In this document: positions 36,287 to 45,502 of the stretch, piece by piece
How the letters are laid out: every line of letters begins with the position of its first letter
Position numbering within the stretch: position 1 is the stretch's first letter
Origin: Micrococcus terreus
GTDB taxonomy: Bacteria; Actinomycetota; Actinomycetes; Actinomycetales; Micrococcaceae
Length of the DNA stretch: 64,000 nucleotides
NCBI RefSeq assembly: GCF_900116905.1
Contig: NZ_FPCG01000003.1
Coordinates: 248,001 to 312,000, forward strand
Direction: 5' to 3'
Program-made: the position numbers and the translations under genes
Notes under the pieces: model-generated
Databases searched by the model: none
Seen by the model: only the letters and a program-made list of their open reading frames with translations
What the model was told of the DNA's origin: nothing

Positions 36287-38016
36287 AGCGGGGTCCTGTC
36301 ATTCTCGCTCAGCAGGTTCTCCAGTTCGGCGCCCGGGCCCGGCTCGCAGCCATTGGCCCCGGGCCGTTCGGCCGGGTCCACGGTGGGGGAGAGCGTCTCG
36401 CCCTCCAGGGTCTCGGCGGCAGCACGCGAGTCCGTCGAGTCCGTCGAGTCAGTCGACCTCGCCTCCGGCGAGGCCGCCGGGGAGGCGACTGGGGTCGCCT
36501 GAGGTGCCGGAGCCGTCGTCGGGCCGGAGGTGGTGGAGGTGGGGCGCTCGAGCAGGTTCTTGCCGCGCTCGTCCTCGGTGGCCAGCGGGATGGGGTAGTC
36601 GCCGGTGAAGCAGGCGGTGCAGAGGGTGGCGCGGGGCTGGCGGGTGGCCTCGATCATGCCGTCCTCGGAGATGTACTCCAGGGAGTCGGCGCCGATGGAC
36701 GCGGCGATCTCCTCCACCCCGGCGCCGTTGGCGATCAGCTCCGCGCGGGAGGCGAAGTCGATCCCGTAGAAGCAGGGCCACTTGACCGGCGGGGAGGAGA
36801 TGCGCACGTGGACCTCGCGGGCGCCGGCCTCCTTGAGCATGCGCACGATGGCGCGCTGGGTGTTGCCGCGCACGATGGAGTCGTCCACCACCACCACGCG
36901 CTTGCCGCCCACCACGCCGGGCTGGACGTTGAGCTTGAGGCGGATGCCCAGCTGCCGCAGGGTCTGGGAGGGCTGGATGAAGGTGCGGCCCACATAGGCG
37001 TTCTTCACGAAGCCCTGGCCGAACGGGATGCCGGACTCCTCGGCGAAGCCGACCGCCGCGGGGGTGCCGGACTCGGGGACGGGGATGACCACGTCCGCCT
37101 CGAAGGTGTTCTCGCGGGCCAGCTGGCGGCCCATCTCCACGCGGGACTCGTACACCGAGCGGCCGTTGATAGCGGCGTCCGGGCGGGCCAGGTAGACGTA
37201 CTCGAAGACGCAGTGCGCGGGCTTCGGCTCGGCGAAACGGGTGGTGCGGATGCCCTCCTCGTCGATCGCGATCATCTCGCCCGGGTCGATCTCCCGGATG
37301 AACGAGGCGCCCACGGTGGCCAGGGCGGACTGCTCGGAGGCGACCACCCAGCCGCGTTCGAGCCGGCCCAGCACCAGGGGACGCACGCCGTGGGGGTCAC
37401 GGGCTGCGTAGAGGGTGGTCTCGTTCATGAACACGAAGCAGAACGCACCGCGAATCTGGGGTAGCAGCTCCTTGGCGGTCTGCTCGAAGGAGGTCCCGGA
37501 CTCACCCTGCATCAGGGCGGTGACCAGGGCGGTGTCCGTGGTGTTGCCCTGGGCCATCTCTCCGCGGGCGGGCACGCCGTAGCGCTCGGTCACCATGCGG
37601 TGCAGCTCGGCGGAGTTGACCAGGTTGCCGTTGTGCGCCAGGGCCACGGTGCCCTCAGCGGTGGCGCCGAGCGTGGGCTGGGCGTTGGCCCAGTGGGAGG
37701 AGCCGGTGGTGGAGTACCGGCAGTGGCCGATGGCGATGTGGCCGGTCAGGGTGTTCAGGGTGGACTCATCGAAGACCTGGGAGACCAGACCCATGTCCTT
37801 GTAGACGCTGATCCGCTTGCCGTTGGAGGCGGCGATGCCCGCGGACTCCTGGCCGCGGTGCTGCAGGGCGTAGAGACCGTAGTAGGTCAGTTTGGCGACC
37901 TCTTCACCGGGGGCCCAGACGCCGAAGACACCGCATTCGTCCTGCGGTCCCTTCTCGTTCGGGAGGAGGTCATGGTTGAGCTGGCCGTCACCGCGCTTGT
38001 GAGTCACGGTCCTCAT
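36283..38016 (-). CDS. purF: Amidophosphoribosyltransferase with low-complexity C-terminal extension
   Basis: 577 residues from ATG 38016. PurF catalyses the first committed purine step, PRPP plus glutamine to phosphoribosylamine. The nucleophile Cys follows a short propeptide (GPQDECGVFGVW). The PRPP loop VVVVDDSIVRGNTQRAI is intact. Cysteines in PCFYGIDF and LCTACFTGDYP indicate the Bacillus-type enzyme with a [4Fe-4S] cluster. After GDYP the protein continues about 100 residues as a disordered Ser/Thr/Pro/Ala/Glu extension encoded partly by three tandem 9-mers (36430-36456, STDSTDSTD). The 5' end overlaps the upstream membrane-protein gene by 29 nt. Confidence 0.96.
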   Translation of the reverse strand: MRTVTHKRGDGQLNHDLLPNEKGPQDECGVFGVWAPGEEVAKLTYYGLYALQHRGQESAGIAASNGKRISVYKDMGLVSQVFDESTLNTLTGHIAIGHCRYSTTGSSHWANAQPTLGATAEGTVALAHNGNLVNSAELHRMVTERYGVPARGEMAQGNTTDTALVTALMQGESGTSFEQTAKELLPQIRGAFCFVFMNETTLYAARDPHGVRPLVLGRLERGWVVASEQSALATVGASFIREIDPGEMIAIDEEGIRTTRFAEPKPAHCVFEYVYLARPDAAINGRSVYESRVEMGRQLARENTFEADVVIPVPESGTPAAVGFAEESGIPFGQGFVKNAYVGRTFIQPSQTLRQLGIRLKLNVQPGVVGGKRVVVVDDSIVRGNTQRAIVRMLKEAGAREVHVRISSPPVKWPCFYGIDFASRAELIANGAGVEEIAASIGADSLEYISEDGMIEATRQPRATLCTACFTGDYPIPLATEDERGKNLLERPTSTTSGPTTAPAPQATPVASPAASPEARSTDSTDSTDSRAAAETLEGETLSPTVDPAERPGANGCEPGPGAELENLLSENDRTPL

Positions 38017-38380
38017 TCTCCCACCGATCGCGCCACTGCTGGACGTCTGTTCCACGCAGAGCGACATCTGCCTGCGACGGGTCCTGCACGGACTCCGCAT
38101 GCACGGTGTACATCTCCTTGCGGGAGCGGCGGTCCAGGACGAGCCAGACCAGCGAGCCCAGGGCGGCACCGACGACGGCGAAGAGCACGAAGAAGAAGCC
38201 GAACGTGGTGGCGAAGGTGAACTCCGGGTTCTGCGGGCCGAACGTGGTCACCAGCAGGGCGGCGATCAGACCCAGCGCAGCGCCGGAGGCCATGAAGACA
38301 CCGATCCTGGGGGCGCGGCGCACCACGAACTCACGCTGTACCGGGGGCGCCTGCGGGGGATGCTCGGCCGAAGAAGTCAT
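37988..38380 (-). CDS. Small conserved membrane protein upstream of purF
   Basis: 130 residues, ATG 38380. Two membrane helices (GVFMASGAALGLIAALLVTTFG and FGFFFVLFAVVGAALGSLVWLVLD) lie between a Pro-rich cytosolic start and a basic/acidic hydrophilic tail. It resembles small potassium-transporter-accessory-like or DUF proteins next to actinobacterial pur genes; I cannot name the family. Its 3' end overlaps the purF start by 29 nt, so the two are expected to be co-transcribed. Confidence 0.72.
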   Translation of the reverse strand: MTSSAEHPPQAPPVQREFVVRRAPRIGVFMASGAALGLIAALLVTTFGPQNPEFTFATTFGFFFVLFAVVGAALGSLVWLVLDRRSRKEMYTVHAESVQDPSQADVALRGTDVQQWRDRWENEDRDSQAR

Positions 38381-38420
38381 GCCCTCCAGTCTAGTGGGGG
38401 TCGTCGATGCGGCGGGTCGG

Positions 38421-39776
38421 TCAGAAGCGGTCGTGACGCTGGGCCACGGCGATGCCGCTGGCGATCAGACCGACCAGGAGGAAGAGTCCGGCGATCACGG
38501 CCACCACAGGCTCTCCGCTGCCGGCGCCGAGCAGGGGGACGAGCAGGGCCACCGGGGTGAAGGTGGCTGCGGTGGCCAGCGCCGAGATCGCGCTGATGGG
38601 GCTCTCATGCCGGCCGCCGATGACGGACACCACGGTGAAGACCAGTCCGATCAGCCCCACGAGGATGCTCAGCAGTCCGCCCCAGAGCAGTCCCGCCAGG
38701 GCGCCCCAGCCGGTCTCATCGGTGATGCTCATGATCAGCACGGCGACCGGGGTGATCAGCAGGGCCCCGGGCACCAGGATCTCGCCGATGGCGTCCAGCC
38801 AGCGGCGGCCGTCGGTGCGGCGCCTGGCCTCGACCACGGCTGCGATGACCGCGATCACGGCTCCCACGCCGGCGACCAGCATCAGGCCCACCACGAACTC
38901 GCCGAAGACCAGGCTGAGCACGAGCAGGAGCATGGCCGCCGGGGTGCCCAGCAGTCGCGCCGCCAGCAGCCCGCGGTCGGTCTCCGTCTGCGGGGCACGC
39001 ACAGTCTGCGGGGCCTGCGGTGCCTGTGGAGCAGCGACAGCGCCGGACTCCTCGGCAGCGGGGACAGCCCCGTCATCACGACGGGCGCGCACCGCCAGCA
39101 CCAGGCCGAGCACGGCCATGACCGTCACCACGATCAGCACCAGTGGCTGGAGCCACGGGAGGCGGGGGCCGTCCAGAGGCACGAACAATCCGGTGCTGCC
39201 CACGGTGAGGACCATGAGGGCACCGGCGGCCAGGACGGTGGCGAGCAGTGCTCGACCCGGAGCGTGGTGAGTGGGGTGATCGCGGTGATCGTGCGACTGA
39301 CCGCTGCCGCGCAGGGCCAGGCCCACGAAGACCAGCCCCATGACCGAGGCCAGCACGGCCACCGCGCTGGTCACGAGATGCAGGGTCATGAGTGCCTCGG
39401 GCTCGGCGACCACGACGTGGAACGGCGGGCAGAGGACCAGCACGGCGGCGGCCACGCAGGACATCCCCGTGGTCTCATGCCAGCCGCTCGAACCGGGGCC
39501 ACGCTGTTTCAGGGACATCGCCCCGAGGACGATCACGGCCACAGCCAACCCGGCAGCCACCAGGGTGAGCAGAAGGTTGGTCACGTTGACGATCGAGATC
39601 AGTCTCGCGAACCGACTGCCGACCATGCCGAAGTCACCGGAGGGGAACAGCACGGCCGAGGCGACCGGGCGCAGCACCACCGCCAGCACACTGCAGGCCA
39701 CCAGGACCCGTGCCAGACCGCGACGTCGCGCTGGGTCTGTGGTGGCCGTCGTCGGGCCGGTGCGGGTCTGGTCCAT
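38421..39776 (-). CDS. Polytopic membrane protein, paralogue 1
   Basis: 451 residues from ATG 39776, preceded by GGAGGGG; an upstream ATG would add 30 unlikely residues. About 12 hydrophobic segments are present. The second half contains ARLLGTPAAMLLLVL, VVEARRRTDGRRW, VPGALLITPVAVLIMSITDETGWGALAGL and LVGLIGLVFTVVSV. The same blocks occur in the next gene upstream, so the two arose by tandem duplication. No transporter or enzyme signature is recognised. It lies 40 nt upstream of the small purF-linked membrane gene, in the same direction. Confidence 0.72.
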   Translation of the reverse strand: MDQTRTGPTTATTDPARRRGLARVLVACSVLAVVLRPVASAVLFPSGDFGMVGSRFARLISIVNVTNLLLTLVAAGLAVAVIVLGAMSLKQRGPGSSGWHETTGMSCVAAAVLVLCPPFHVVVAEPEALMTLHLVTSAVAVLASVMGLVFVGLALRGSGQSHDHRDHPTHHAPGRALLATVLAAGALMVLTVGSTGLFVPLDGPRLPWLQPLVLIVVTVMAVLGLVLAVRARRDDGAVPAAEESGAVAAPQAPQAPQTVRAPQTETDRGLLAARLLGTPAAMLLLVLSLVFGEFVVGLMLVAGVGAVIAVIAAVVEARRRTDGRRWLDAIGEILVPGALLITPVAVLIMSITDETGWGALAGLLWGGLLSILVGLIGLVFTVVSVIGGRHESPISAISALATAATFTPVALLVPLLGAGSGEPVVAVIAGLFLLVGLIASGIAVAQRHDRF

Positions 39777-39825
39777 GGGGTCCCCTCCGTCTGGCCGGGC
39801 CGCGCGGCACCGCCTGAACGTGAAT

Positions 39826-41169
39826 CTACCGGTGGGAACCGTGACCAGGATCATGCGGCGCGGCATAGGGGTTTACCGCAGATCCGTCTGACCGGGGACG
39901 GGCCGGCTCGGCGGAGAACCGGGCGCTCTCCATGCAGCCGAAGACCAGGCCGGCCAGGACAGTCGCCAGAGCCACCGGCAGCAGGAGCTGACCTCCCACG
40001 GCGATCAGCGGCAGGGCCAGGCCAGCGGGGATGAGTGTGGCCGCAGTGGCCACGGCGGACACCCGACCGGCCCACGTGCGGTGCAGCGCCGACCGGGAGG
40101 AGAAGGTGGTGACGGCGGTGAAGACCAGGCCGATCAGCCCCAGCAGGAGCGAGGCGATGCCGCCGATCCCGAGCCCGAGCAGGGCGCCCCAGCCGCCGGT
40201 GTCGTCGTTGATGCTGAACACCAGGATGGCGGCCGGGGTGAGCAGCACGGCCAGGGGGACCAGCACTGCGCCCACAGCGACCAGAGTGCGGCGCGGATGG
40301 GTGCGGCGTCGGGCCTCCAGGACAGCGGCGACCAGCGCGGCCAGGGCCAGCAGGCAGGCCACCCGCAGCAGCACGAAGCCCTCGGTCCCCTGGATGACCG
40401 CGAGCATGATCAGCAGCAGGGCGGCGGGGGTGCCCAGCAGTCGGAGGCCCGCCAGGGTGCGCAGGGCGGTGTCGGCGGGTGCCTGCGCCGAGGCCGGAGC
40501 CGGATCCAGTGGTGAGGAGGCCGGGGGAGCGTTCCGGCGGTCCATCCACCGCAGGACCACCGCCACCAGCGCCAGCACCGTCAGCACGGCGGAGGCGGTG
40601 AGGCCGAACCAGGGCAGCAGCGCCTGGGTCACCGGGTCCAGCAGCCCGGTGCTGAACGCGCCGTTGATCAACGCGGTCAGGATCACCAGCAGCGAGCTGA
40701 CCAGTTGCCCCGTGGAGGCGTAGCGCCGGCGGGCTGCGGCGAACAGGAAGAACACCAGGCCCACGAACGCCGCCACGGCACCCAGGGTGGCGACCACGGT
40801 GAAGATCGGTTCCATCTGGTCATACCCGAACGGCAGGATGGTCACCGGCAGGCTCAGGATGATCAGCGCGATCGCCGTGCACAGGTCCGCGACGGCCGGC
40901 TCCCAGGGGGTGCGTCTGGCGCGCAGCGCGGTGGCCGTGACGACCAGGGAGGCGATGCCGAGCCCGATCACCACCATCTCCATCAGGGTGGCCAGGGTGT
41001 TCGTCAGGCTGAACAGCGTGCGCGAGTCGGAATCCGCGGTCACGGCCGTGGTGAACACGACCCTGAGCACCAGAGAGGAGAGCGCCAGCAGCAGGGCCGC
41101 GAGGGGCAGGAGCAGAAACGACGCCTGTCTGGCAGTGAACTGGTCCACCGCGCCGGCGCAGGATGGCAA
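39826..41169 (-). CDS. Polytopic membrane protein, paralogue 2
   Basis: Up to 447 residues. The start is uncertain: TTG 41169 has GGAG directly adjacent, and GTG 41148 (VDQFTARQ) is also possible. It has about 12 hydrophobic segments and the shared blocks LRLLGTPAALLLIML, VLEARRRTHPRRT, VPLAVLLTPAAILVFSINDDTGGWGALLGL and LLGLIGLVFTAVTTF. A Pro/Ala-rich cytosolic loop lies near residues 220-240. It is separated from paralogue 1 by 49 nt and probably shares its transcript. The function is unknown; the pair could form a heteromeric membrane complex. Confidence 0.7.
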   Translation of the reverse strand: MPSCAGAVDQFTARQASFLLLPLAALLLALSSLVLRVVFTTAVTADSDSRTLFSLTNTLATLMEMVVIGLGIASLVVTATALRARRTPWEPAVADLCTAIALIILSLPVTILPFGYDQMEPIFTVVATLGAVAAFVGLVFFLFAAARRRYASTGQLVSSLLVILTALINGAFSTGLLDPVTQALLPWFGLTASAVLTVLALVAVVLRWMDRRNAPPASSPLDPAPASAQAPADTALRTLAGLRLLGTPAALLLIMLAVIQGTEGFVLLRVACLLALAALVAAVLEARRRTHPRRTLVAVGAVLVPLAVLLTPAAILVFSINDDTGGWGALLGLGIGGIASLLLGLIGLVFTAVTTFSSRSALHRTWAGRVSAVATAATLIPAGLALPLIAVGGQLLLPVALATVLAGLVFGCMESARFSAEPARPRSDGSAVNPYAAPHDPGHGSHR

Positions 41170-41193
41170 CTCCAGGGAGGCGACCCTGATTAC

Positions 41194-42117
41194 TTACCTG
41201 GGGAATGGGGCTGGTGGCACTTTGCGTCTCTGCGCAACGCGGTTCAGTGTCTGTTCGTGGATGGAGCGCACCATCTGCACAGGGTCAGCATCTTCGATTC
41301 CGAGACGTCCCCAGCGCCACGTTGCGGTAGCGGTCACGCCGCTGATGCTGAACCGCTGAAGGCGTGATTCGCTGTAGGTGAGGTCGCGGTAGAAATCTCC
41401 TTCGATAGTGAGGCTTCGCAGGCCTGTTGAAAGCCACCACTGCTGGAACTCGGGATTGAAGTTCGCAGCAAGCGTTTCGCGTGTCAGCTCCCACATCAGC
41501 GGGGCGGTGGTTGGGCTCCAAGCATTGATCGGCGCAACTTCATCGAAGAACGTGATGCGTCCCGCGCGACGGATGTCATGTGGGAGGACCGGATACCAGG
41601 GGGCAACCGCCTTATAGGCGATTTCGTAGTTGTCGATGGAGCCCAGGAAGGCGTGGACGCCCTCGTCGTAGAATTCGGTCTGCTCTGGCATCTGTGGCAG
41701 AAGGTGTCTCCCCAGTCGATACAGATTGATGGCGAACTGATCGTCCGGGTCTTCGACCGTCGGGTTGTATACCCACTCTTCACCGATGTCGTCGTCAGGC
41801 AGCGTCCTGGTGTCGACCTGCTCGTCGTCGCGGTTGAGATAGGACCCGATGTCCTCAACTCCCTCGACGGGCAGAATGACGCCGAATCGCTTCAGCTGGG
41901 GCTCACTCATGTAGGTCACCGCCAGGTCCAGAATCTCGCCCTCTGGCACAGCCTCGATGACCGGTCCGTAGTCGGAATCCCAGCCAGCCTCGTCCAAGAC
42001 GACCTGGATTGCCTCTGCAGAGACATCAGCGGGGTACTTCTTGAAAAGCGGCCGCAAGCCCGAGGGCCCCACTCGCCAGGCTTGAGTGAACTCCGCAGCC
42101 AACGCTTGGCTAACCAT
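41194..42117 (-). CDS. Unrecognised 307-residue protein, compositionally atypical
   Basis: ATG 42117 preceded by TAGGAGCAAAT, a clear ribosome site. The protein is soluble and acidic in its first two thirds (GVEDIGSYLNRDDEQVDTRTLPDDDIGEEW), with many Trp and Tyr, and becomes basic at the end (RVAQRRKVPPAPFPR). No signal peptide, membrane segment or known motif is visible. G+C is visibly lower than the neighbours and codons ending in A or T are more frequent, which suggests recent acquisition. It lies between the tandem membrane paralogues and the SCP-like gene, interrupting an otherwise purine-linked neighbourhood. Confidence 0.7.
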   Translation of the reverse strand: MVSQALAAEFTQAWRVGPSGLRPLFKKYPADVSAEAIQVVLDEAGWDSDYGPVIEAVPEGEILDLAVTYMSEPQLKRFGVILPVEGVEDIGSYLNRDDEQVDTRTLPDDDIGEEWVYNPTVEDPDDQFAINLYRLGRHLLPQMPEQTEFYDEGVHAFLGSIDNYEIAYKAVAPWYPVLPHDIRRAGRITFFDEVAPINAWSPTTAPLMWELTRETLAANFNPEFQQWWLSTGLRSLTIEGDFYRDLTYSESRLQRFSISGVTATATWRWGRLGIEDADPVQMVRSIHEQTLNRVAQRRKVPPAPFPR

Positions 42118-42276
42118 ATTTGCTCCTATCGGAGATAGTTGCCCCTGTGCCCTTTGGGGAAGTATCCGTATGTGTTTTTATGCCTTTGAAGTAGTAACGA
42201 TTTTGTCGGAGGGCGTCTCCGCGGGTGTGCCCTGCATGGTGGTCACCCTTGTGCGCACCCGTCGGTCCGGTCGGCG
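42118..42276. other. Lower-GC intergenic stretch
   Basis: 159 nt between the atypical gene and the SCP-like gene, with A/T-rich runs (ATGTGTTTTTATGCC, AGTAGTAACGATTTTGTC) that are rare elsewhere in the window. It holds the promoter of the atypical gene. No RNA gene, direct repeat or integrase remnant could be identified in it. Confidence 0.45.
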
Positions 42277-42660
42277 TCAGTCCAGTGGCAGAAGCGAGCT
42301 CAGGTCAGCGCGGCTTCCGGAGGCGCTGACGCGCCCCTGCCCGACGGCGGCCTGCCAGCTCAGCTGCCCCGTGGCCAGTCCCAGCCAGGTCGCCGGGTCG
42401 GTCTCGATCACGTTCGGAGGCGTCCCTCGGGTGTGGCGTGGCCCGGCGATGCACTGGCACACCCCGAACGGGGGGACGCGGACCTCCACGGAGTTGCCCT
42501 CCGCGCGGGTGGCCAGTTCCTCCAGGGTGTAGCGCACGGCTGTGGCGCGAGTGGTGCGGGGCAGGGCGGCGGCGTCCTCGGCACCGGTGGCGGCGGCCTC
42601 GGCCCAGGTGCGCAGGGCGGAGCGGCCCTCCTCCACGGGGATGCGGCGTTTGACGGCCAT
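42277..42660 (-). CDS. Sterol carrier protein-like (bacterial SCP orthologue) family protein
   Basis: 127 residues, ATG 42660. It begins [19 protein letters not shown] and contains [61 protein letters not shown], the pattern of the actinobacterial SCP-orthologue family. The last part forms the usual W-x-x-L-x-x-G and VxASG..ADLSxLLPL. Such proteins may bind a lipid; the ligand is unknown. It is regularly found beside purine genes in this phylum, which matches its place here. Confidence 0.82.
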   Translation of the reverse strand: MAVKRRIPVEEGRSALRTWAEAAATGAEDAAALPRTTRATAVRYTLEELATRAEGNSVEVRVPPFGVCQCIAGPRHTRGTPPNVIETDPATWLGLATGQLSWQAAVGQGRVSASGSRADLSSLLPLD

Positions 42661-42674
42661 CGGGGTGCTCCTGT

Positions 42675-43727
42675 TCAGTCCAGCAGCTCGAGGACCGGCC
42701 GGGCCAGCTGCACCCGGCCCACGGGCTCGCCGCGGCCCAGGATCTTCGGGGCCACCTGCTCCAGCACGCCCGGCAGGACCTCCATGTCCACGTGGTCCGG
42801 GGCGAACTGGGCCAGCAGCGCCAGGGAGACGAGATTGCCCGCCCTGGTGCCGCCGTCGAGTGCCTTGACCGCCACGGCCGTGCCGTCCGGGGCGGCCATC
42901 ACCATCACGCCGTCCGCCCCGAGCTTGGCCAGCAGCCCGAGTTCGCGCAGCACCACGGTGTTGGAGTTGGTCGCCCCGTGCACGGCCCAGGGGTGCTCGA
43001 GCATGGCGGTGGCCACCCGGGCGGCGTGCAGCTCGGCGTCCCGGCGCTGAGGGGCCACAGCCACCCGGCCGATCCCGCGGGCCAGTCCGGTCAGGGACAG
43101 CACCGGCGCCGGGGCACCACAGCCGTCCACGCCCAGGTGCGCCACCGGCTCGCCGCAGTACTGCTCGATCACCGAGACCACCTCACGCTGCACGGGGTGC
43201 TCGGCGTCCAGATAGGTGGCCGGGTCGTGCCCACCGTGCCGGCAGGCGGAGAGGAATCCGGCGTGCTTGCCGGAGCAGTTGTAGGCCAGCGGGGTCTTCT
43301 GAGGTCCTTCCGGGCCGGCGTCCATGGCCATCCGCACGATGTCCTGCGGATCGGCCGGCCAGGCGGGCGGGCACTGCAGGTCCGACTCGTCCATCCCGGC
43401 GTAGGCCAGCACCGTGCTGGCGGTCTGGCGGTGGCGGGACGTGCCGCGGTGGGACCCGCAGGCCAGGGCGATCTGCTCGTCCACCAGCCGGGCGCCGTGC
43501 CGCAGGGAGGCGATCGCCTGCAGGGGCTTGAGCGTGGACCGCGGGTAGATCAGGGCATCTGGATCGCCCAGCCGGGCCAGGACAGAGCCGTCCGGGGCGG
43601 TCACCACGGCCGAGCCGGCGGTGCGGGACTCCAGGAATCCGTTGCGGACCACATGGACGAGCTCCACGGCACGGTCCAGCGGGAAGGTGGCGTTGGGGGT
43701 GCGAGTGGTCTCAGTCACGGGATCCAC
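42675..43727 (-). CDS. L-asparaginase II family protein
   Basis: 350 residues. GTG 43727 or GTG 43718 may be the start; neither has a ribosome site, and a TACAGT box lies just upstream, so a leaderless transcript is possible. The family PF06089-type motifs are present: [32 protein letters not shown] (candidate nucleophile Ser/Thr), [26 protein letters not shown] and [14 protein letters not shown]. It probably hydrolyses asparagine to aspartate and ammonia in the cytosol. The enzyme is unrelated to E. coli AnsA/AnsB. It ends 14 nt before the SCP-like gene start. Confidence 0.88.
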   Translation of the reverse strand: MDPVTETTRTPNATFPLDRAVELVHVVRNGFLESRTAGSAVVTAPDGSVLARLGDPDALIYPRSTLKPLQAIASLRHGARLVDEQIALACGSHRGTSRHRQTASTVLAYAGMDESDLQCPPAWPADPQDIVRMAMDAGPEGPQKTPLAYNCSGKHAGFLSACRHGGHDPATYLDAEHPVQREVVSVIEQYCGEPVAHLGVDGCGAPAPVLSLTGLARGIGRVAVAPQRRDAELHAARVATAMLEHPWAVHGATNSNTVVLRELGLLAKLGADGVMVMAAPDGTAVAVKALDGGTRAGNLVSLALLAQFAPDHVDMEVLPGVLEQVAPKILGRGEPVGRVQLARPVLELLD

Positions 43728-43740
43728 TGTAGGCGAGCGG

Positions 43741-44055
43741 TCAGCCGTCGCGGCGGCGCAGCCAGGCGGTGATGCCGATCGCTGCCGCCAGGGACACCAC
43801 CAGGGAGACGAGGGCTGCCCCGATGTCCCCGCGTTCGAAGCCGAACATCCGGGTGGCGAACCACATGATCAGGGCGGTGGTCACCCAGATCATCAGGAAG
43901 GTGTAGACCCTCCCGAGCGGACTCCGCCCAGCGGTGGGGGCCTTGCCGTAGGGGTGCCCGTAGTTCTGCTGCTGCTCATGCTGGCGGATCGGCTCAGGGT
44001 TCATCCCACCGAGGCGGGGGTCCTGGCGGGGGTCGTGCGGCTGGGGCATGCTCAT
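43741..44055 (-). CDS. Small membrane protein of unknown function
   Basis: 104 residues, ATG 44055 (or ATG 44049). A hydrophilic Gln/Pro/His-rich N-terminal half (RQHEQQQNYGHPYGKAP) precedes two membrane helices (VYTFLMIWVTTALIMWFATRMFGF and IGAALVSLVVSLAAAIGITAWL) and a RRRDG end. The layout is typical of small actinobacterial envelope proteins. No family is assigned. It is divergent from purD across 112 nt and codirectional with the asparaginase gene 14 nt downstream. Confidence 0.65.
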   Translation of the reverse strand: MSMPQPHDPRQDPRLGGMNPEPIRQHEQQQNYGHPYGKAPTAGRSPLGRVYTFLMIWVTTALIMWFATRMFGFERGDIGAALVSLVVSLAAAIGITAWLRRRDG

Positions 44056-44167
44056 GCACCCAGGCTACGGGGTGGTGACCGGGCTGGTCGGTGCAGGCGC
44101 CGCGGCAGCACAGCCACCGCAGACGCACAGGCGCACTCCGCCCCGCCACCGCCTAGGCTGGGGAACT

Positions 44168-45502
44168 GTGAAGATCCTCGTGCTCGGCTCCGGCGGCCGC
44201 GAACATGCCATCATCCGTGCGCTGCTGCGCGACCCCTCCGTGGACGAGGTCCACGCTGCACCCGGCAACGCGGGGATCGCCCGCGATGTCCCGGTCCACC
44301 CCGTGCAGGCCACCGATCCGGTGAGTGTCACGGAACTGGCCGGGGAGCTGGGAGTGGACCTGGCCGTCGTCGGGCCGGAGGCGCCGCTCGCGGCGGGTGT
44401 CTCGGACGCCCTGCGCGAGGCCGGGTTCACCGTGTTCGGCCCCTCCCGTGCGGCTGCCCAGCTGGAGGCCTCCAAGGCGTTCGCCAAGGACATCATGGCC
44501 CAGGCCGGGGTGCCCACCGCCCGCGCGCACAGCTGCGAGACCGAAGAGCAGGCCGCCGCCGCACTGGACGAGTTCGGCGCACCCTATGTGGTCAAGGACG
44601 ACGGTCTGGCCGCCGGCAAGGGCGTGGTGGTGACCGGGGACCGCGAGGCAGCCCTGGAGCATGCGCGCAGCTGCTTCGCCGCCGGTGGGACCGTGGTGAT
44701 CGAGGAGTACCTCGACGGACCCGAGGTCTCGCTGTTCGTCATCTCCGACGGCACCAATGCCGTCCCGCTGGTGCCCGCCCAGGACTTCAAGCGCATCGGC
44801 GACGACGACTCCGGCCCGAACACCGGCGGCATGGGCGCCTACACCCCCCTGGACTGGCTGCCCGAGGGCTTCACCGAGGAGGTCGTGGAGACGGTCGCCC
44901 GCCCGGTCATCGCCGCCATGGCCGACCGCGGCACCCCCTTCGCCGGGGTGCTCTACTGCGGCCTGGCCGTCACCGCCCGGGGCATCCAGGTCATCGAGTT
45001 CAATGTGCGCTTCGGCGACCCCGAGACCCAGGCTGTGCTCGCCCGACTGCGCACTCCGCTGGGCCAGCTGCTCATGGACGCCGCCACCGGGTGCCTGGCC
45101 CTCGTCGGCGCCCTGGACTGGTCCCCGCAGCACGCCGTGGACGTCGTCGTGGCCGCCGCCGGCTACCCCGACACCCCGCGGAAGGGTGACGCCGTGAACG
45201 GTGTGCAGGAGGCCGAGTCGCTCGAGGGCGTCTCCGTGCTGCACGCCGGAACAAGCGTGAGTCCCGACGGCGGAGTGGTCGCCTCGGGCGGCCGGGTGTT
45301 GGCCGTCGTCGGGATGGGTGATTCACTGGCCGAGGCCCGCGAGCGGGCCTACGCCGGAGTGGACCAGATCCAGATGGCGGGCTCCCAGCACCGCACCGAC
45401 ATCGCGCTCAAGGCCGAGCGCGGTCAGATCACGCTGCCGGCGACTGCGGGCGCGGCGACCGATGCCGCTGGCCAGACTGCTGAGAACGAGGAGGCCATCT
45501 GA
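44168..45502 (+). CDS. purD: Phosphoribosylamine-glycine ligase
   Basis: 444 residues from GTG 44168. PurD ligates phosphoribosylamine to glycine with ATP. The start [19 protein letters not shown] is diagnostic. [14 protein letters not shown], the ATP-grasp region [56 protein letters not shown] and [14 protein letters not shown] all follow in order. The C-terminus has a ~20-residue Ala/Thr tail. Two copies of the dispersed motif fall inside the gene (44363-44374 and 45302-45314, both coding AVVG). The stop overlaps the purC start as TGATG. Confidence 0.97.
   Translation: MKILVLGSGGREHAIIRALLRDPSVDEVHAAPGNAGIARDVPVHPVQATDPVSVTELAGELGVDLAVVGPEAPLAAGVSDALREAGFTVFGPSRAAAQLEASKAFAKDIMAQAGVPTARAHSCETEEQAAAALDEFGAPYVVKDDGLAAGKGVVVTGDREAALEHARSCFAAGGTVVIEEYLDGPEVSLFVISDGTNAVPLVPAQDFKRIGDDDSGPNTGGMGAYTPLDWLPEGFTEEVVETVARPVIAAMADRGTPFAGVLYCGLAVTARGIQVIEFNVRFGDPETQAVLARLRTPLGQLLMDAATGCLALVGALDWSPQHAVDVVVAAAGYPDTPRKGDAVNGVQEAESLEGVSVLHAGTSVSPDGGVVASGGRVLAVVGMGDSLAEARERAYAGVDQIQMAGSQHRTDIALKAERGQITLPATAGAATDAAGQTAENEEAI

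Noticed and set aside
36277-37464. 395-codon + strand frame opposite purF
   Set aside because: A shadow of purF, with typical Gly/His/Val/Glu-rich antisense composition and no ribosome site.
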